This document shows positions 1 through 13,600 of a DNA stretch of 64,000 nt, piece after piece. The position numbers and the translations under genes were made by a program. The notes below the pieces were generated by a model. That model was given only the letters and a program-made list of their open reading frames with translations, ran no database searches and was not told the origin of the DNA. The stretch's first letter is position 1. Each line of letters starts with the position of its first letter. Source of the stretch: Ehretia macrophylla (taxonomy: Eukaryota > Streptophyta > Magnoliopsida > Boraginales > Ehretiaceae); assembly GCA_037974665.1 (NCBI GenBank), contig CM075764.1:85988825-86052824 (forward strand). The letters run 5' to 3'.

Positions 1-811
1 ACTAAATATATGTATTAATTTTAATTTCACATGTGTTCCAAACACAATTTGTATTTGTAAATAATATGATTGACTTAATATAATTTTACAATTCCAAACA
101 AAAAAATTTATTTGTAAATATAAATCTTTACAAAATTCATTTATAAATCAAATAAATTTCACATTTCAAGTACTTCCAAACACTATGTAAATCACTAACT
201 CATTAATTAAAAGATTAACTTATTAGAGTAAAACTCAATTTATTTATTATAATTAGAACTCATAGCGCAGATTCAATGTATTTCTTTGGTCCCAGAATTA
301 CAAGCCTTATCTCACTCCAAAGAACGCCCTTCCTCGAATAATGAAATATATCAATGGGTATATTCACCTCGACCATATGTACTTTAAATGCTTAATAATA
401 TTTCAGTTGATACAAGTTAGATATTATAAAAAGATGCAATATAAAATCATGTAAAAAGGAGCTTAGATCTTATGTAAGAAATCTATGATGGCATTCATAT
501 AGTTTAATATTGAACGAAATTTAAATGAAAACCTTAATATTGAATTTTAAGCATTATATGAAGCTCTACACACCTCCATATAGTTGCAATAAGTGTTCAA
601 CAAGATCTGTTTTCAATTGAGCATGAGTTTTTCGAATCACAAATACAATAATGAGTTTGAATGAAATTCATAAGTCCAGTTCTATGTTTGTGTAAGACTG
701 TTGAATGTAAATTATTACCAATAAAATTATAAGTAAAATCTAGATTATCAACATATCTCACATCTTCAATAATCATGTTACACATTATCATACATGTCCT
801 CAAGATATTCC
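1..811. other. AT-rich sequence, no gene recognised
   Basis: No reading frame here resembles a protein I know, and no splice-bordered exon stands out. The sequence is AT-rich with scattered short poly-A and poly-T runs. It ends at the TAA target site of the transposable element that follows. Confidence 0.5.
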
Positions 812-814
812 TAA

Positions 815-1549
815 GGTAGCGATTGATATGCTCGAATGGGTTATGAATGGAATGTCATTTTCGGCTCTATTTCAATTCTCGTACTTGGTATAAAGTAATA
901 AACTTAGAATATCATTTCATAAGTAATGTGATTCTCATAAACCAAACAAAACACAAGGGATTAACCCATAGGCAGAGCCATATGGGCTCCAGTGTAGCAA
1001 ATGCATACATTGAAGTATTCTAGTGAATTTAGGGGAGTAATTACATATATAATTTTTTCGTGTGCTATTGTGAGCTTTTTTTGTTCATTTTCATATGTTT
1101 ATTTTAATTGATACAATTATTATTCTTATGTATAGGTTATGACTAATTAAGTATCAACAATGAATTGATTATCTAACGATTTCAAAATATGAAGTCATGC
1201 CGAAGATAATTATAAAATTTACTTTTTGTATTACTATAATTATTTATTTCGCTTTCTTTCATATGTTATGTCATTATTATTAAAAAAAAAAGTTATGTCT
1301 TGATTTATTGCTTACATTTTATAATTGTTATAGTATAGGTAAATTAAGTACTAGTTTATGTATAAATGAGTGTTTCCGAACTCTTGGTTGCTAGTTGTGT
1401 TACTCTAGTGCCTACCCTGATTCTTGGTGCTTGGCTCTAGCCCTGGATTAACCTATTCCCATGTTCTTGGAAATGATTTATCAAATGATGAAAATGCCCT
1501 TTCAAAATATAATATGTATATGACAACGAATTATTATTATTTTTGTTAA

Positions 1550-1583
<34 letters not shown>

Positions 1584-1653
1584 TATCAAATTACCAAATA
1601 CTCTTTCAAACATAAACATGTGTATAAGAATAAAAGAGAAATCTTTATTTTTA

Positions 1654-1693
<40 letters not shown>

Positions 1694-1938
1694 CATATTT
1701 ACTTTATTTTTTAGACAATAACATGTACAAAATAACAAAAGGGCAATTTTGTTATTTAATAAAAATTATTCCTAATACCACCCTAGTATACGGACTACAA
1801 AATATAGTTTTGGATTCAATACATTCATCCCTATCTTCATTCTCATAGCATACCAAATTCATTCTATTCACAATTTCATTTCATTCGTTAACTCATTTTA
1901 TTCCTTTCCAAATTCATTTCAAGCTATCAATCACCACT
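815..1938. mobile_element. Harbinger-like TIR element with internal (ATT)n arrays
   Basis: The left end reads GGTAGCGATTGATA and the right end, on the opposite strand, reads AGTGGTGATTGATA, giving imperfect terminal inverted repeats. The element is flanked by a TAA on each side (812-814 and 1939-1941), the 3-bp TWA duplication expected of PIF/Harbinger elements. The interior has no transposase frame but carries two (ATT/TTA)n arrays, near 1530-1582 and 1640-1695. The repetitive Asn- or Leu-rich frames there are artefacts of these arrays. The element at 55435-56368 has matching ends and a similar array-filled interior, so the two form one family. Confidence 0.6.
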
Positions 1939-1970
1939 TAAGTGTTTCAAAATCCCAAAATTGTACAGGT

Positions 1971-2387
1971 CTATATACACAATATCAAATTGAGAAAACC
2001 AAATAACCTGAACATGCATGCCATATTCAAATCATATGAAACCACAACTTCAAAGAAAATTGTTAGTTCATGGAGGTGACCTATATCCATACAATTCCAC
2101 GCAGTTGGACAATTTTTTATACTTTTAATGCATACAATCATACTTTCCAATATTCTAGGAAAGACACTTTCATTTCCAACTCCTAGTGATATAAGAATAT
2201 CAATCACATTTGGTGATCTGATCAAGTATTCATTAAAAGAAATTGCTACTATAGCCGTAACAACTCTCCTCATAATCTCTATGGTTGTGGGTTTTCCTAC
2301 TCTAACATAGGCATCTACCAAATTTGCAACTGCTCCATATGCAAGTATCTTTAATGTAGTTGTGGCTTTTTGCCCAAAAAACAACAC
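1971..2387 (-). pseudogene. Unrecognised ORF, possible gene fragment
   Basis: A 138-codon open frame on the minus strand. It reads as amphipathic helical protein (for example YGAVANLVDAYVRVGKPTT) and is more protein-like than the surrounding AT-rich frames. I do not recognise a family; an ARM-repeat-like fragment is one possibility. No ATG, splice partner or promoter could be tied to it. It starts just outside the Harbinger-like element. It may be a decayed exon or a chance frame. Confidence 0.2.
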
Positions 2388-3983
2388 CCAAATTGCATGA
2401 GAATTTTGATTTTCTATGAAATATGGATCATAGGCTTTTACTACAAATTGAATTCAACAAAATAATGAATGACTCATTGAAAACATTATTCAGAAACATT
2501 AGGAGGATAAAAAGGATTTTTGCAAAATAATTGGAGTAAATCCGATTATGACATTGTAGTCTATCTCGCCAAAAGTAAGCATGTCTAGGATTATAATAGT
2601 AATATACATATGGTCGTTTCTATGTCACCGTTCATCTTATTCATACACCAATCTTTTAACTATTTTTATTTCCCCATCAAAGTCAAATCATTTAGAATCT
2701 TACTGCATTTATAATTTTGCATCATACCCCTAAATGAATAATATGACGTAGGAAAAAGAAAGTTTCAATCGCTTCTAAATTTAAAAGAAAAAGAAGAAAG
2801 AATGCTAACAAATTTCAGAGAATGTGTGGTTGTATTCGATGAACTCAAGGCGTACCTATTTATATAACCTTTAAGTTTGACCAACCATCATGATGTTTCA
2901 AATTTTAGGTGGAACATAAAGGGAATGGTTAATGGAGCATAAAGTTACCTGCAAAATACAAGCTACTATTTCCAATATATATATAAAAGAAAATGATCAA
3001 TGAAATTTTTTTTTAAAAAAATCTAACTAACCGTCAGTTTCTCTAATACATGGGGTGTGTGGGACCCATTTCATATGAGTATTGCTGCGATCTGTCAGAC
3101 TTTTTAAAACGAGAGTATCATATGATAATCATCATTGATGGTGTAGATTATCGAGTCGGTATCTACATACAGCCCCCAAAACCCCCAAAAAGCATTGTTC
3201 GTAGGAACCCAGTAGGGTTGTTGCCCCCAAACTCATTTGTTGTAACCATCATTGTTTCTTTTGACATTGTTGACATTCAGGTCAAATTTGCTAATTATAT
3301 ACGTTACCATTAAACAATTCTCCTTATAATATGAGCATAGAGTACAAAATACAGTACCTATTATGAAATAGATATTGGCATACACCACATTAGGTGGAGA
3401 AATAAAACATCATTCAATTAATAAAAAAAATAATACTAATGTTATCAATGATAGTTAAAACTCAACCGTTAACAATTAAATATTTAACATTAAAAAATAA
3501 AAAAATATTTTTTTTAAAATGATGTGTTAGTTAAAATAAGAATTATTGTTAGAGTGAAATTAAAATAATAAACTTTCTAAAATAGAAAACACTATTAGAG
3601 TTGAAACTAAATTAGAGAGTCCTTAATTGTTGGAAAAGGTCTTATAAGGTCTAGGTTCAATTCTCTTCACCAACAATGTAAATTATCAATTATATATTTA
3701 TATTGTATTTGTCTCATTATATGTGCGTCGATTCGCTACTATATATTAATAGTTTTATTCTTCTTCCATTCGTTGCATTCTAGAATAAAATAGTTTGATG
3801 GGAATATATGGTTGTCACATAGTTGTCACTGCTTTCAAAGAAAAAGAAATATAATGAAAGAAAATAAGCTTGTCTTGGGACTAATATACCATGACAAAAA
3901 AAATATAAACAAATAAATTAGTACATAAATAAATTCTGAATAGAAGACTTCACGAGTGGATATTTCTTGGTCATTCTAAAATA
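2388..3983. other. Intergenic, no gene recognised
   Basis: Short frames occur here, such as one of 87 codons at 3050-3313, but none shows a known motif, codon bias or splice context. The stretch from 3400 to 3600 is very AT-rich. I see nothing to annotate. Confidence 0.45.
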
Positions 3984-4352
3984 GGATAAATTTCACATTT
4001 AGTTTCTATAATTTACTTAATTTTTTAATGACATCCTTAATATTCTAAAAGATTCATAATAATCTCTAATATTTATAAATATTATTCAAAATGGTTTCTA
4101 TTGTTTAAAATTAGTCGATTTGATTCTTATTATTTTTCAAAAAATTTAATTTAGTCCCTGCACGTGATCTCTATTTGGAGACTAAATTAAAATTTTTTGA
4201 AAATAATATCGATTAAATTGGCTAGTTTTGAACAATAGAGACCATTTTAAATAACTTTTGTAAATATTAAATACTAATATGATTTTTTTGAAATATTAAG
4301 AACCAATTTTAAAAAATATGTAAACAATATGAACTATATGCATAATTTACCC
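3984..4352. mobile_element. Mutator-like MITE, fold-back type
   Basis: This 369-bp segment is an almost end-to-end inverted repeat. The left half (from GGATAAATTTCACATTTAG) pairs with the right half read on the other strand (from GGGTAAATTATGC), with the turn near 4160-4185. It is bounded by a 10-bp direct repeat, ttctaaaata, at 3974-3983 and 4353-4362. That duplication length and the long inverted repeats point to a Mutator-like non-autonomous element. It has no coding capacity. The same core sequence recurs inside the tandem units at 5599-7189. Confidence 0.7.
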
Positions 4353-4362
4353 TTCTAAAATA

Positions 4363-5598
4363 CGATCTTCTAGAAATGTGTTTGTGTGCAGGTGTTTGGT
4401 GAAGGACTAGCAAGGGCACCATCGTGGACTAGAGGCTAGTATTGAGGTGAGATTAATCAGATTTAGTTTTATCTGGCTTAACTTTTAGATCTTTACAAAT
4501 ATTTTTTTATGAATTTAAAAGTTGAAACTAATTTATTTGGTTAATTATTTAAGAGTTTTTAAATAAAATGCAAAGTTGAAAAAACCTTTAAAAAAAACTC
4601 CAAATTAGAGCTTTTTAAGAAAAAAAAACTTTTGTAAAATTGTTTTAATATCATGCATGAAACTATTTTTTTTCCCTTAAAAATACCCTTACATATTTTT
4701 AGAAGCCCATCATTGCTCTCAAAATTTCTAAAATCCCAAGATTGTACAACATGTTCAAACAATCAACGACTTCTGTTTAACAACACTTCTAACTAAAACT
4801 CTACTATTAAAAACTCTACAATTCAATGCCAAACTAACTCTTAGAAAGATAACTGGACTTGGATATATGATAGAAGGAAGATGTAATAATAATAGACCAT
4901 CTATATATAATTATGATAAAATGATATAAATAATTTTTTTTTTGTCATAATGATATAAATAGATCACAAATAGACAAATGTGACTTTTAAGCAAAGTGTT
5001 CACCTCTTTATGAAAATCATGACATCATTCACACACCGTTTATGAAAATCCCAAACGGACACCCTAAAAATGCTTAGTCAATTCTTGACTTGAGATTGTT
5101 GTTATTGAGCCATATCATACTGAATGTTGGATTTGGATTGTCCATGTTCCTTAGCTGGGTTAGTGTAGGAGAATGTTATCCTACAAATGAAAAAAGAATG
5201 AAACTGCCATTGCCCTTTCTTAAAAATAAGTTTTGATTCTCAAGTTAGTATTTGGAGTTAATGATATGTTCGGAAAGAACACAAAAAGTCACTGATAGTT
5301 ATGGGACTAATATTTTGAGAAAACTATTATAGTTCTTTCTCAAAACTAATATTTTGAGAAAACTATAATAGTTCTTTCTCAAAATTGAGGAACTCAAAAA
5401 ACTCTAGAAAACTCTTTTCCAAAGATTTTTCTTTTAAGAAGATTCAAAATAAGAATGTAAAAAATTAACTGTTGAATCTAGCCGTTTGGAGATGAAACCA
5501 ATGAAGGATAAGTTTTTTTTTTTTTGTTCAATGAGGGATAAGCTTGAAAGATCCACAAGTTCACTTGATTTATTCTTTAACTTTAAAAACAAAGGGTA
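4363..5598. other. Intergenic, no gene recognised
   Basis: AT-rich sequence with a short local direct repeat around 5310-5385 (the phrase actaatattttgagaaaact occurs twice). No gene, RNA or complete transposon was recognised. Confidence 0.4.
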
Positions 5599-7189
5599 CA
5601 AACAACATTAATTGGATCTTTTGAAACAATATCATTTTATCATAGCTTTCATAATTTGCCTACCTATAACAAATTCTAAGCAAGAAAATTGTGAAACTTT
5701 TACAAGCTCTGCTTGTAATCATGGGCGGACGCATTAAGAGTACCCTAAATTTTCTTTGCAAATACATATATTTTTAAGATATTTTTAATTTTTATATAGT
5801 TCTGAATTTTTATCATTTGTCCCAACTTAGTCTTTATATTTCAAAATTTATCTTTTTAATCTCGTATCTTTACTATTTGTCTTAACTTAGTCCTTATTTT
5901 TGTCTAAACTAATCAATTTAGTCTCTATTATTTTTTTAAAATTTTAATTTAATCTCCAAATAAAAGTCAAGCATAAGGACTAAATTAATTTTTTTGAAAA
6001 ATAATAAGAATCAAATTGGCTAGTATTAAACAATAAAGATCATTTTGAATCACTTTTGTAAACATTAGAGATGACTATGAATCTTTCAAAACATTAGGAA
6101 TGATATTAAAAATATATATATAAACTATACAAACAACATTAATTGGATCTTTTGAAACAATATCATTTTATCATAGCTTTCATAATTTGAATACCTATAA
6201 CAAATTCTAAACAAGAAAATTGTGAAACTTTTACAAGCTCGCTTGTAATCATGGGCGGACGCATTAAGAGTACCCTAAATTTTCTTTGCAAATACATATA
6301 TTTTTAAGATATTTTTAATTTTTATATAGTTCTGTATTTTTACTATATTTTCCAACTTAATTTTTATATTTCAAAATGTATCTTTTTAGTCTCATATCTT
6401 TATTATTTGTTTTAACTTAATCCTTATTTTTGTTTAAATTAGTCAATTTAATCTCTATTATTTTTTAAAAGTTTTAATTTAATCTCCAAATAGAGGTCAA
6501 GTACAGAGACTAAATTAATTTTTTTGAAAAACAATAAGGATCAAATTGGCTAGTATTAAACAATAAAAATCATTTTAAATCACTTTTGTAAATATTGGAG
6601 ACGACTATGAATCTTTCGAAAGATTATGAATGATATTAAAAAATATATATAAACTATACAAACAACATTAATTGGATCTTTTGAAACAATATCATTTTAT
6701 CATAGCTTTCATAATTTGCCTACCTATAACAAATTCTAAGCAAGAAAATTGTGAAACTTTTACAAGCTCTGCTTGCAATCATGGGCGGACGCATTAAGTG
6801 TACCCTAAATTTTCTTTGCAAATACATATATTTTTAAAATATTTTTAATTTTCATATAGTTCTGTATTTTTACTATTTGTCTCAACTTAGTCTTTATATT
6901 TCAAAATGTATCTTCTTAGTCTCATATCTTTATTATTTGTCTCAACTTAATTCTTATTTTTGTCTAAATTAGTCAATTTAATATATATTATTTTTTAAAA
7001 GTTTTAATTTAATGCCCAAATAGAGATCAAGTGCAGAGACTAAATTAATTTTTTTGAAAAACAATAAAGATCAAATTGGCTAATATTAAATAATAAAAAC
7101 CATTTTGAATCACTTTTATAAACATTAGAGACGACTATAAATCTTTCGAAACATTAGAAATGATAATTAAAAAAAATATGTAAACTATA
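5599..7189. repeat. Three tandem copies of a ~530-bp unit
   Basis: Units begin at 5599, 6130 and 6659 with the phrase caaacaacattaattggatc, giving spacings of 531 and 529 bases. All three share the block around atgggcggacgcattaag. The second part of each unit is related to the MITE at 3984-4352, including the paired stretches around tagtc...gactaaatta. Only after the third unit does the terminal phrase gggactaaatgtgaaatta appear (7190-7208), which looks like the outer end of that MITE family. A host segment plus a MITE part was therefore probably amplified twice. Copies differ by scattered substitutions and small indels. No coding sequence is evident. Confidence 0.8.
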
Positions 7190-7213
7190 GGGACTAAATG
7201 TGAAATTAACCCA

Positions 7214-7667
7214 AAACTAAAATGTGTTACAAATTTTCCTAAGAAAAGCATTAATGAAAACAGTAAATTTATTCTACAACTACTTCTATAGATAAAACGT
7301 TAAGACTTCAACAACGTGATGTTGGTATTCTTCAACTACTCCTATAGGGAAAAATATATACAAATCGAAAATCTTCTCTTTTTTTCTTTTGACAATAGCA
7401 TTGACGACCCAAGCAATTCACATTTTTCCAACTACTATTCCTACAATGTGCATATAATTGTACACAAAACAAAAAAAAAAGGTGAAAAGAATGCACAATC
7501 AAGCCAATGTTCCACACTAACTATCCAATTCTAATGGCCAAAAAATTGTCTAAATAATATAGTAAACACAGGAGTTCTATCATACTAATGTTGGCTTCGT
7601 TCTGCATACCACACAGTTGATGGTGTCTTTTCTGTAAGAAGCAAACCGGCCTCGCTCTTTTTCATAA
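7214..7667. other. Downstream region of the FAR1-domain gene
   Basis: This lies directly 3' of the stop codon of the minus-strand FAR1-domain gene and should contain its 3' UTR and polyadenylation site. No site could be placed with confidence. Two overlapping short frames on opposite strands at 7316-7534 show no known motif. Confidence 0.35.
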
Positions 7668-10600
7668 CTATCTACGACCTTGCTGCTCTTTCGATTCCAT
7701 CTCCCGGACATTGTTTACAATGTCTTCGATCTTCTTCGATAAGGATTGATTGTGCTCCTCGATATGCTCAAAAATCATTTCTAAATGCCTTTTGTACGTC
7801 GCTGAACGCTTTTTTTCAGCTGCAAGTTGTTGTGATAGCTCCCGAATTTTATCATGTTCATTCTGCAAAAGAGAAAAATAGGATAAATCATAAGATCAAA
7901 TGAGGCTGTGCTCAACAAGCTGTAACTCAAAAGATTTACTGCAATATTGGCAAATTATAGTGCATGATTACTCCCTTCATAGAGTCGTGTGTTATAAATT
8001 AAAATCATTTACATTCTCTACCATATTAGCCAAATTATTGGGCGACAAGAAGTTGGAAATATCAAATTGTGCAGACTACGATAATTAAATTGCCATAGCA
8101 CATCTATCTATCCCCTCTGGATTGAACGAAACAAGCAAGTATACCAACAAATGGCTTCTACAGAGGAGGATGTCTTCACTAGAATCGAGTTACACACGTA
8201 GAAAGTTTAGAAACAATAGCATGAATAGAGCAATATGCGAAGCTTGGAATGTAGACCAAAGCTTCCTTGTATAGGCGGTGCATTGATCTGTTCTTGACTC
8301 ACTTTGTAAATATTTTTTGTCAAAATGAAATTCTAACTTTCATAGGGAAAACAAAAAACAAAAAAAACAAAAAAAAAGAAAGAAAATGAACTTGGGTCCA
8401 GGTTATCAATTAGACAATGCTGAGGTTGTTACAAATTTAAGGAAACAGAAGATCGTATCTGCTTATAGTGCATTGCTAGTGTTTCAATTATTTGCATGGA
8501 ACAGAGAGATTTCTTGAGAATTAAACAGAAAAGAAAAAACTATACTTCCATTAAAATTTGGGTGAAATATTCAGTAACAGAAAAAGATATAAGATAATTA
8601 GCATAGATACAAGGTACATATTAATCTATTACTCACTCAATCTATTTTCAAAGATTTAAGCACATAAGTTGGCACCGCCTACTTAATATTAAAGACGAGA
8701 AAACATAGAGCCAAATATCCAGTTTTACACAAACCATGGACAAAACAGATGTCTAACAATATATATACATATATTTTTTTTTTTTTGAAATCCGTGGGTA
8801 TCCGAGCTAGCTAACATGTGTCTAATAATATTAGGGACCATAATCCTTCAACAAGAAGATAACACGGATAACCCGCAAAAAAAAAGTGTAGCAAGCTATG
8901 TTCTAAAACTGCATCCATTAAGCCAAAAACTGAGAGGCCCCTTAATGATGTCACTGTTCTGCTTTCCATAGAAAGATTTTTTATATCCCTCTTTACCTGG
9001 TCTGAGCCCTTCCCAAATAATTTACGCTTTCAAAATTTCAATCAGACTACAAAAGGCAAGAAAAGACCACGACCAGACCCTAGAGGTTTACCCGACCATC
9101 AACTTCAGGGCACTGTGGGATTAGTCGGCCAAAGCTCCCATGGATTTAAAAAAAAAGGCCATGTCGAGACTAGAATACTAGGGTAGCCCTGCAACAAACT
9201 CTACCATATGAAGAATCTTGATAGTCGTCTTTGAATGTTGATATACTATATCAACTATACTATTATATTGTCACTTCATCACTAAGAAGGTGCCACATAA
9301 TACTTGCCATTTTAATCAAAGTTTCGGAATACTAAAAATGACATTAGGCTACAATTAAATTAAAGAAAAACATCAAACAGATGACAAATCCAAGGGTAAG
9401 GGAATAGAAGAAAAAACTCACAAAAGCAAAGGGGTCACTTTGAGAAGATAAAATAGTACCAAGAAAGCAATTGACACTTCCATTGATCATTTTCAACAAC
9501 TCAATCTCAAAAAGGAGGAGATGTTCCACACGTGAGCAAGAAATACCCCAATCGGCATGGTCTCTATACACACTGGTAATCATCGTTAAGGCCATCCTTA
9601 TTACTTACTGAATGGAAATTATCAGATTATTATTATCTAAAATTGACTATTTCTTGTCCCTACACTTCAGAAGTCAAAAAAATCTCTTTAGTTTCTTAAA
9701 TATCAAGATGGACAGTGATTGGATCAACTAATGGCAGCTAAATTTAATTTAAATTTCAAACTGACATTCAAGATACTCTTAAATGCCTGGGAACATATAA
9801 TTAGATGTTACTTTCAAGGAATGTTCTAAAATGATGGGGAGTTCGACACTTGCAATGACTTCAATAAATTGCTAACTCTACTGTACATAGGCTTGTAGAC
9901 TATATGATGAGAAGTAGAACTGATTAGTCAAAAACTATAAACACTGCACAGATTAGTTGAAAGCTACTTACTTTTGATATCAATAGAATATTTGGACAAG
10001 ACAAGACATCAAGCAGACAACTAGTCTCTCCATTAAAAGCATCAAAACTCTATCCTCTTGGAAACAGTTTCATATTGGGAGTATGAATAACATTTAAATC
10101 AAGAAGAGAGGCTGCTCCATGAGGCATTCCAACACATGTAGGCCCTACCTAGAAGCTCAAACATTATGGGCTTAGGCACGCAGCTATTATATTGGAGGCA
10201 GATTCTACCTGACTTCTGGAGGCCTGCACCAGAAATGCCCAAAGGAGATTCAACTGACAAAGCTCCTAGCCTTTCCTCTGAGGACATGCTATTACAAACT
10301 AATCCCAGAATCCTCTTTGCCCTTCTCTCACTTCTCCTCTATATTTTATTTGCAGTTATATTGGTTACATAGTACTTTTCAACTGATGAAACCTCAACAA
10401 AGCTCAGTTCTTCCTACCATCCATTTTCTACACTTAAAGTTAAAATCCTATAAAATATTAATGCTGCTATCTGCAGGCTGTACCAAGCAACATACTATTC
10501 CAAGGAGAATGATAAAATAATTTTCATTTCACAACATCCAGTCCTGATAAACACAAAAAAGTTAAACCCTTTCTTTATCCTCTTCAGCATCTAACGAATC

Positions 10601-13600
10601 TCGAATCTCTCTCCTCCCCCTTAACATTTTTAGTTGCAGTGCTATCACATCTATTTCTAATACCAGCTGAACCATGTAGCTCTTACCAATCATCTTTTCA
10701 TAAGCCTAATCGCATCCAAGGTAATCATTACATTATACCAAATGTATAAACACAAGAAGATGCAATCATAAGAAATTGCAGATATGCATCATGTGAACCT
10801 TTAGTGACCAATGGTAAGAGATCAACGCCTATAGTACAATGCACCTTGAATTACGCAAACAGAGAAGAAATACAAAAAATATAAATATCCCAAATGTACC
10901 AATTACTATTGCACCTCAAATCGGAATTATTTATCTTGATATTAAACAAAGCTAATCAACAACAAAGCTGCTATAGTTCTAACCGACCAGGTTTTAAAAA
11001 GATAACACCTTATCAACTTGAATTGAGCACCCAATGAATCTGGCTAAGGAATTGACATCTGTCAATCCATAAAACCAGAATTGGAGTGACTTACAGTAAA
11101 TTCACAAATTCAACATTTAACAATGTTTAACTTTTCTATTGGTATGTAACTCCATGCTATGATGGATTGGTATTCATTAATAAAATTACACTTTGGTTGT
11201 CACCTCTCACTAGCATAAAAGGATTGAGTTAAAAGTCTTCTCATTAAAGTTCCGACAAGTTTGGTCTGCAGTACAAGAAATTTTATGAAGAGCTTATAGT
11301 CATCTAATTAAAGTTCCAACAAGTTGCTGGTCTCGAAGTTCAAGAAATTTAAGGGAGAGCATAAACGTCCCCCAAACTGTTTATGGTGAAGCTTTGCTCA
11401 ATTATCCTGTTTCCTTTTCCCTTTTTCCAGGGAAACAATTCCTAGCATTTATGAACTAGTTGGTGCTGGGAGGCTGTTTCAGAAAGATGAATGGTTCATT
11501 CCAAATCCTTAAGAACATCTTTTGGGAAAGGCATAAAAACGATATCACAGAAAACATATACATATATATAACACTACCACTCATGGAGACTGCCATTGCC
11601 TTCAGATTGTTTCTGCTCATTTGCACTGTTATTACTCAATTCAAAAGCTTTAAGGAATTCAGCTTCATCTAGTAAAAACTTTTGAAGATCATTAATGCTT
11701 AATACGGAAAGTTTTGGAGGATCCATAAAACTATACAAATTCATAAATCTCAATGCTTATCAGCAATACTACAGTTTGCCACCGGGTGACAATGACTTTT
11801 TATGAGTTGATTTTGGATTTTTTTTTCCCCAAGAAGTAAAAGAATTTTAGTGATATGCACCAAGGGGAACCATCCTAAAAATATCTACATCAACTACGGA
11901 AACTATGTCCACATCCTTGTATGCTATCTACATCACAAGTACAAAAAACCCCAGCCAAAAACAAAGCTCATGAATCCATTGATACTTCAATAGGAATGTT
12001 ATATTCATCAGAAAGACAATATATAAATGAAATAATAGGAATTCCATGTTGGCAAGCACGAACTATACTTTTCTTGCAGTCCAATCTCAAAGTAGAAACT
12101 AGTTATACAGGATAATGCATGCAACTATGCAAGAAAACTAAGGGGTTAAATAGAGGATACAAATTTGCAAATCCCTATTAGCATCTTTTCCAAACCTTAA
12201 GCAAAAATAAATTCAAAGAAAAAATATATAAAATAGCAATACTAATTTTGACCCAAAGCCTCATGGAGTTACTAACAGGCGATAAGTCAAATTGAGAGTG
12301 TTTCTCTGTTTCCATTCTCCTGAGTTTGGAGGCTTCACTGTCCTATTTGTCTAATGTTAAGATTTGAGTACTGAGAAGAACTATAGAAGTTTAGTATGGA
12401 AAGAACATGAAAAAATTGTTGGAAGTGGGCAAAACTTTGACAAAATATGTAGCAGGAACTAACCGGAAATTGATCGTATATTAGATCCTTGCGACCTTTG
12501 CCAGGAGTTAATGGGTGAGTATGCTCCTTTACAAACTTTGTAATGACCCATTTTCCGGAGGTGACTTTTCTAACTAAAATCATTGCTCTGCAACCAACTC
12601 GAGTTTCTGCCCTCTGCCTCACTATCTTTTCACGCTTGTCCGGCATTCTAAAGCCCTCCTTATTGCAAACAAGCGCCCGACCTATAGCAGATCCATCACG
12701 CCTTGAGCGAGACAGCTTGCTAACACGGATGACAAAACCCACTCTTGTGGCATATGCATTATAAAATGCATGCGCAGCCGCTTCAGATTCAAACTCCTGC
12801 CCTATATAAGGTTCATCTCCAGGAACGTTACTATTTACAGCCTGCACTTGTAGTGCTTGCCTCCCAGAAGGATCTTGATTCACCTTAACATCCCATCCCT
12901 GTTGAGGTGCCACTTCAATAGAATTTACTGCAAGTGCATTTTCACTGTCCCTCTGGTCTTCAACATCAACAACATTCCCTACCACCTCACCATTGATATC
13001 TCCATCAACCTCAAAGTCCACTGCAACAAAATCACTTATTTTGTAATCTTTTGGAAATATAAGAAATCCAATAGATGAAATAAAACATAAATGCATAAAT
13101 TATATAGTGACATTGAGTAAGAGAAATAACGTAAAGCATTTTTGTTCATTAGAAGCAACTCCACGGTCTGAAGTAAGGTATTGACTAAATTTATAGAGTC
13201 AAATTTAACCAACTAATAATGTGGAAAGCACGCATTGCCAAAAGATACCTTGCTGTTCAAATTACTAAAATCACCTAGAGCACTACCTCACCATACAAGA
13301 CTTCTAGACCATACAGTAATATCACGTATTGAAGATTTTGATTCACTAACACAATCCAACCACACCTCTCTAAGACTCTAACTGCGGAGCTTACTGGTAT
13401 CCCTCTTATTAGAGAAAAAAAAAAAAAAAGAACTTTTAGCTTTCTTTCTCAGATTATCTATGAATAGCTCACTGACATTGATACTGAGTGCACATGGCCT
13501 AGAATACTATCAAAATCGATCATATAAACCCATTTAACAACAAATTGTAGTTCAAAAAGTAGCAAGAAAATAATAAAAACTAATCCTATAAATGTTCTGT

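Noticed and set aside
1437-1848. Asn-rich and Leu-rich open frames on opposite strands
   Set aside because: They are translations of (ATT)n arrays inside a transposable element, with no other protein-like content.
3635-3680. tRNA-like B-box (ggttcaattc), and a similar one near 46450
   Set aside because: They are isolated motifs without an A-box at the right distance or a cloverleaf.
5599-7189. CRISPR-like regular repeats
   Set aside because: The units are 530 bases with no short repeat-spacer pattern, in a plant nuclear context. This is a tandem duplication.
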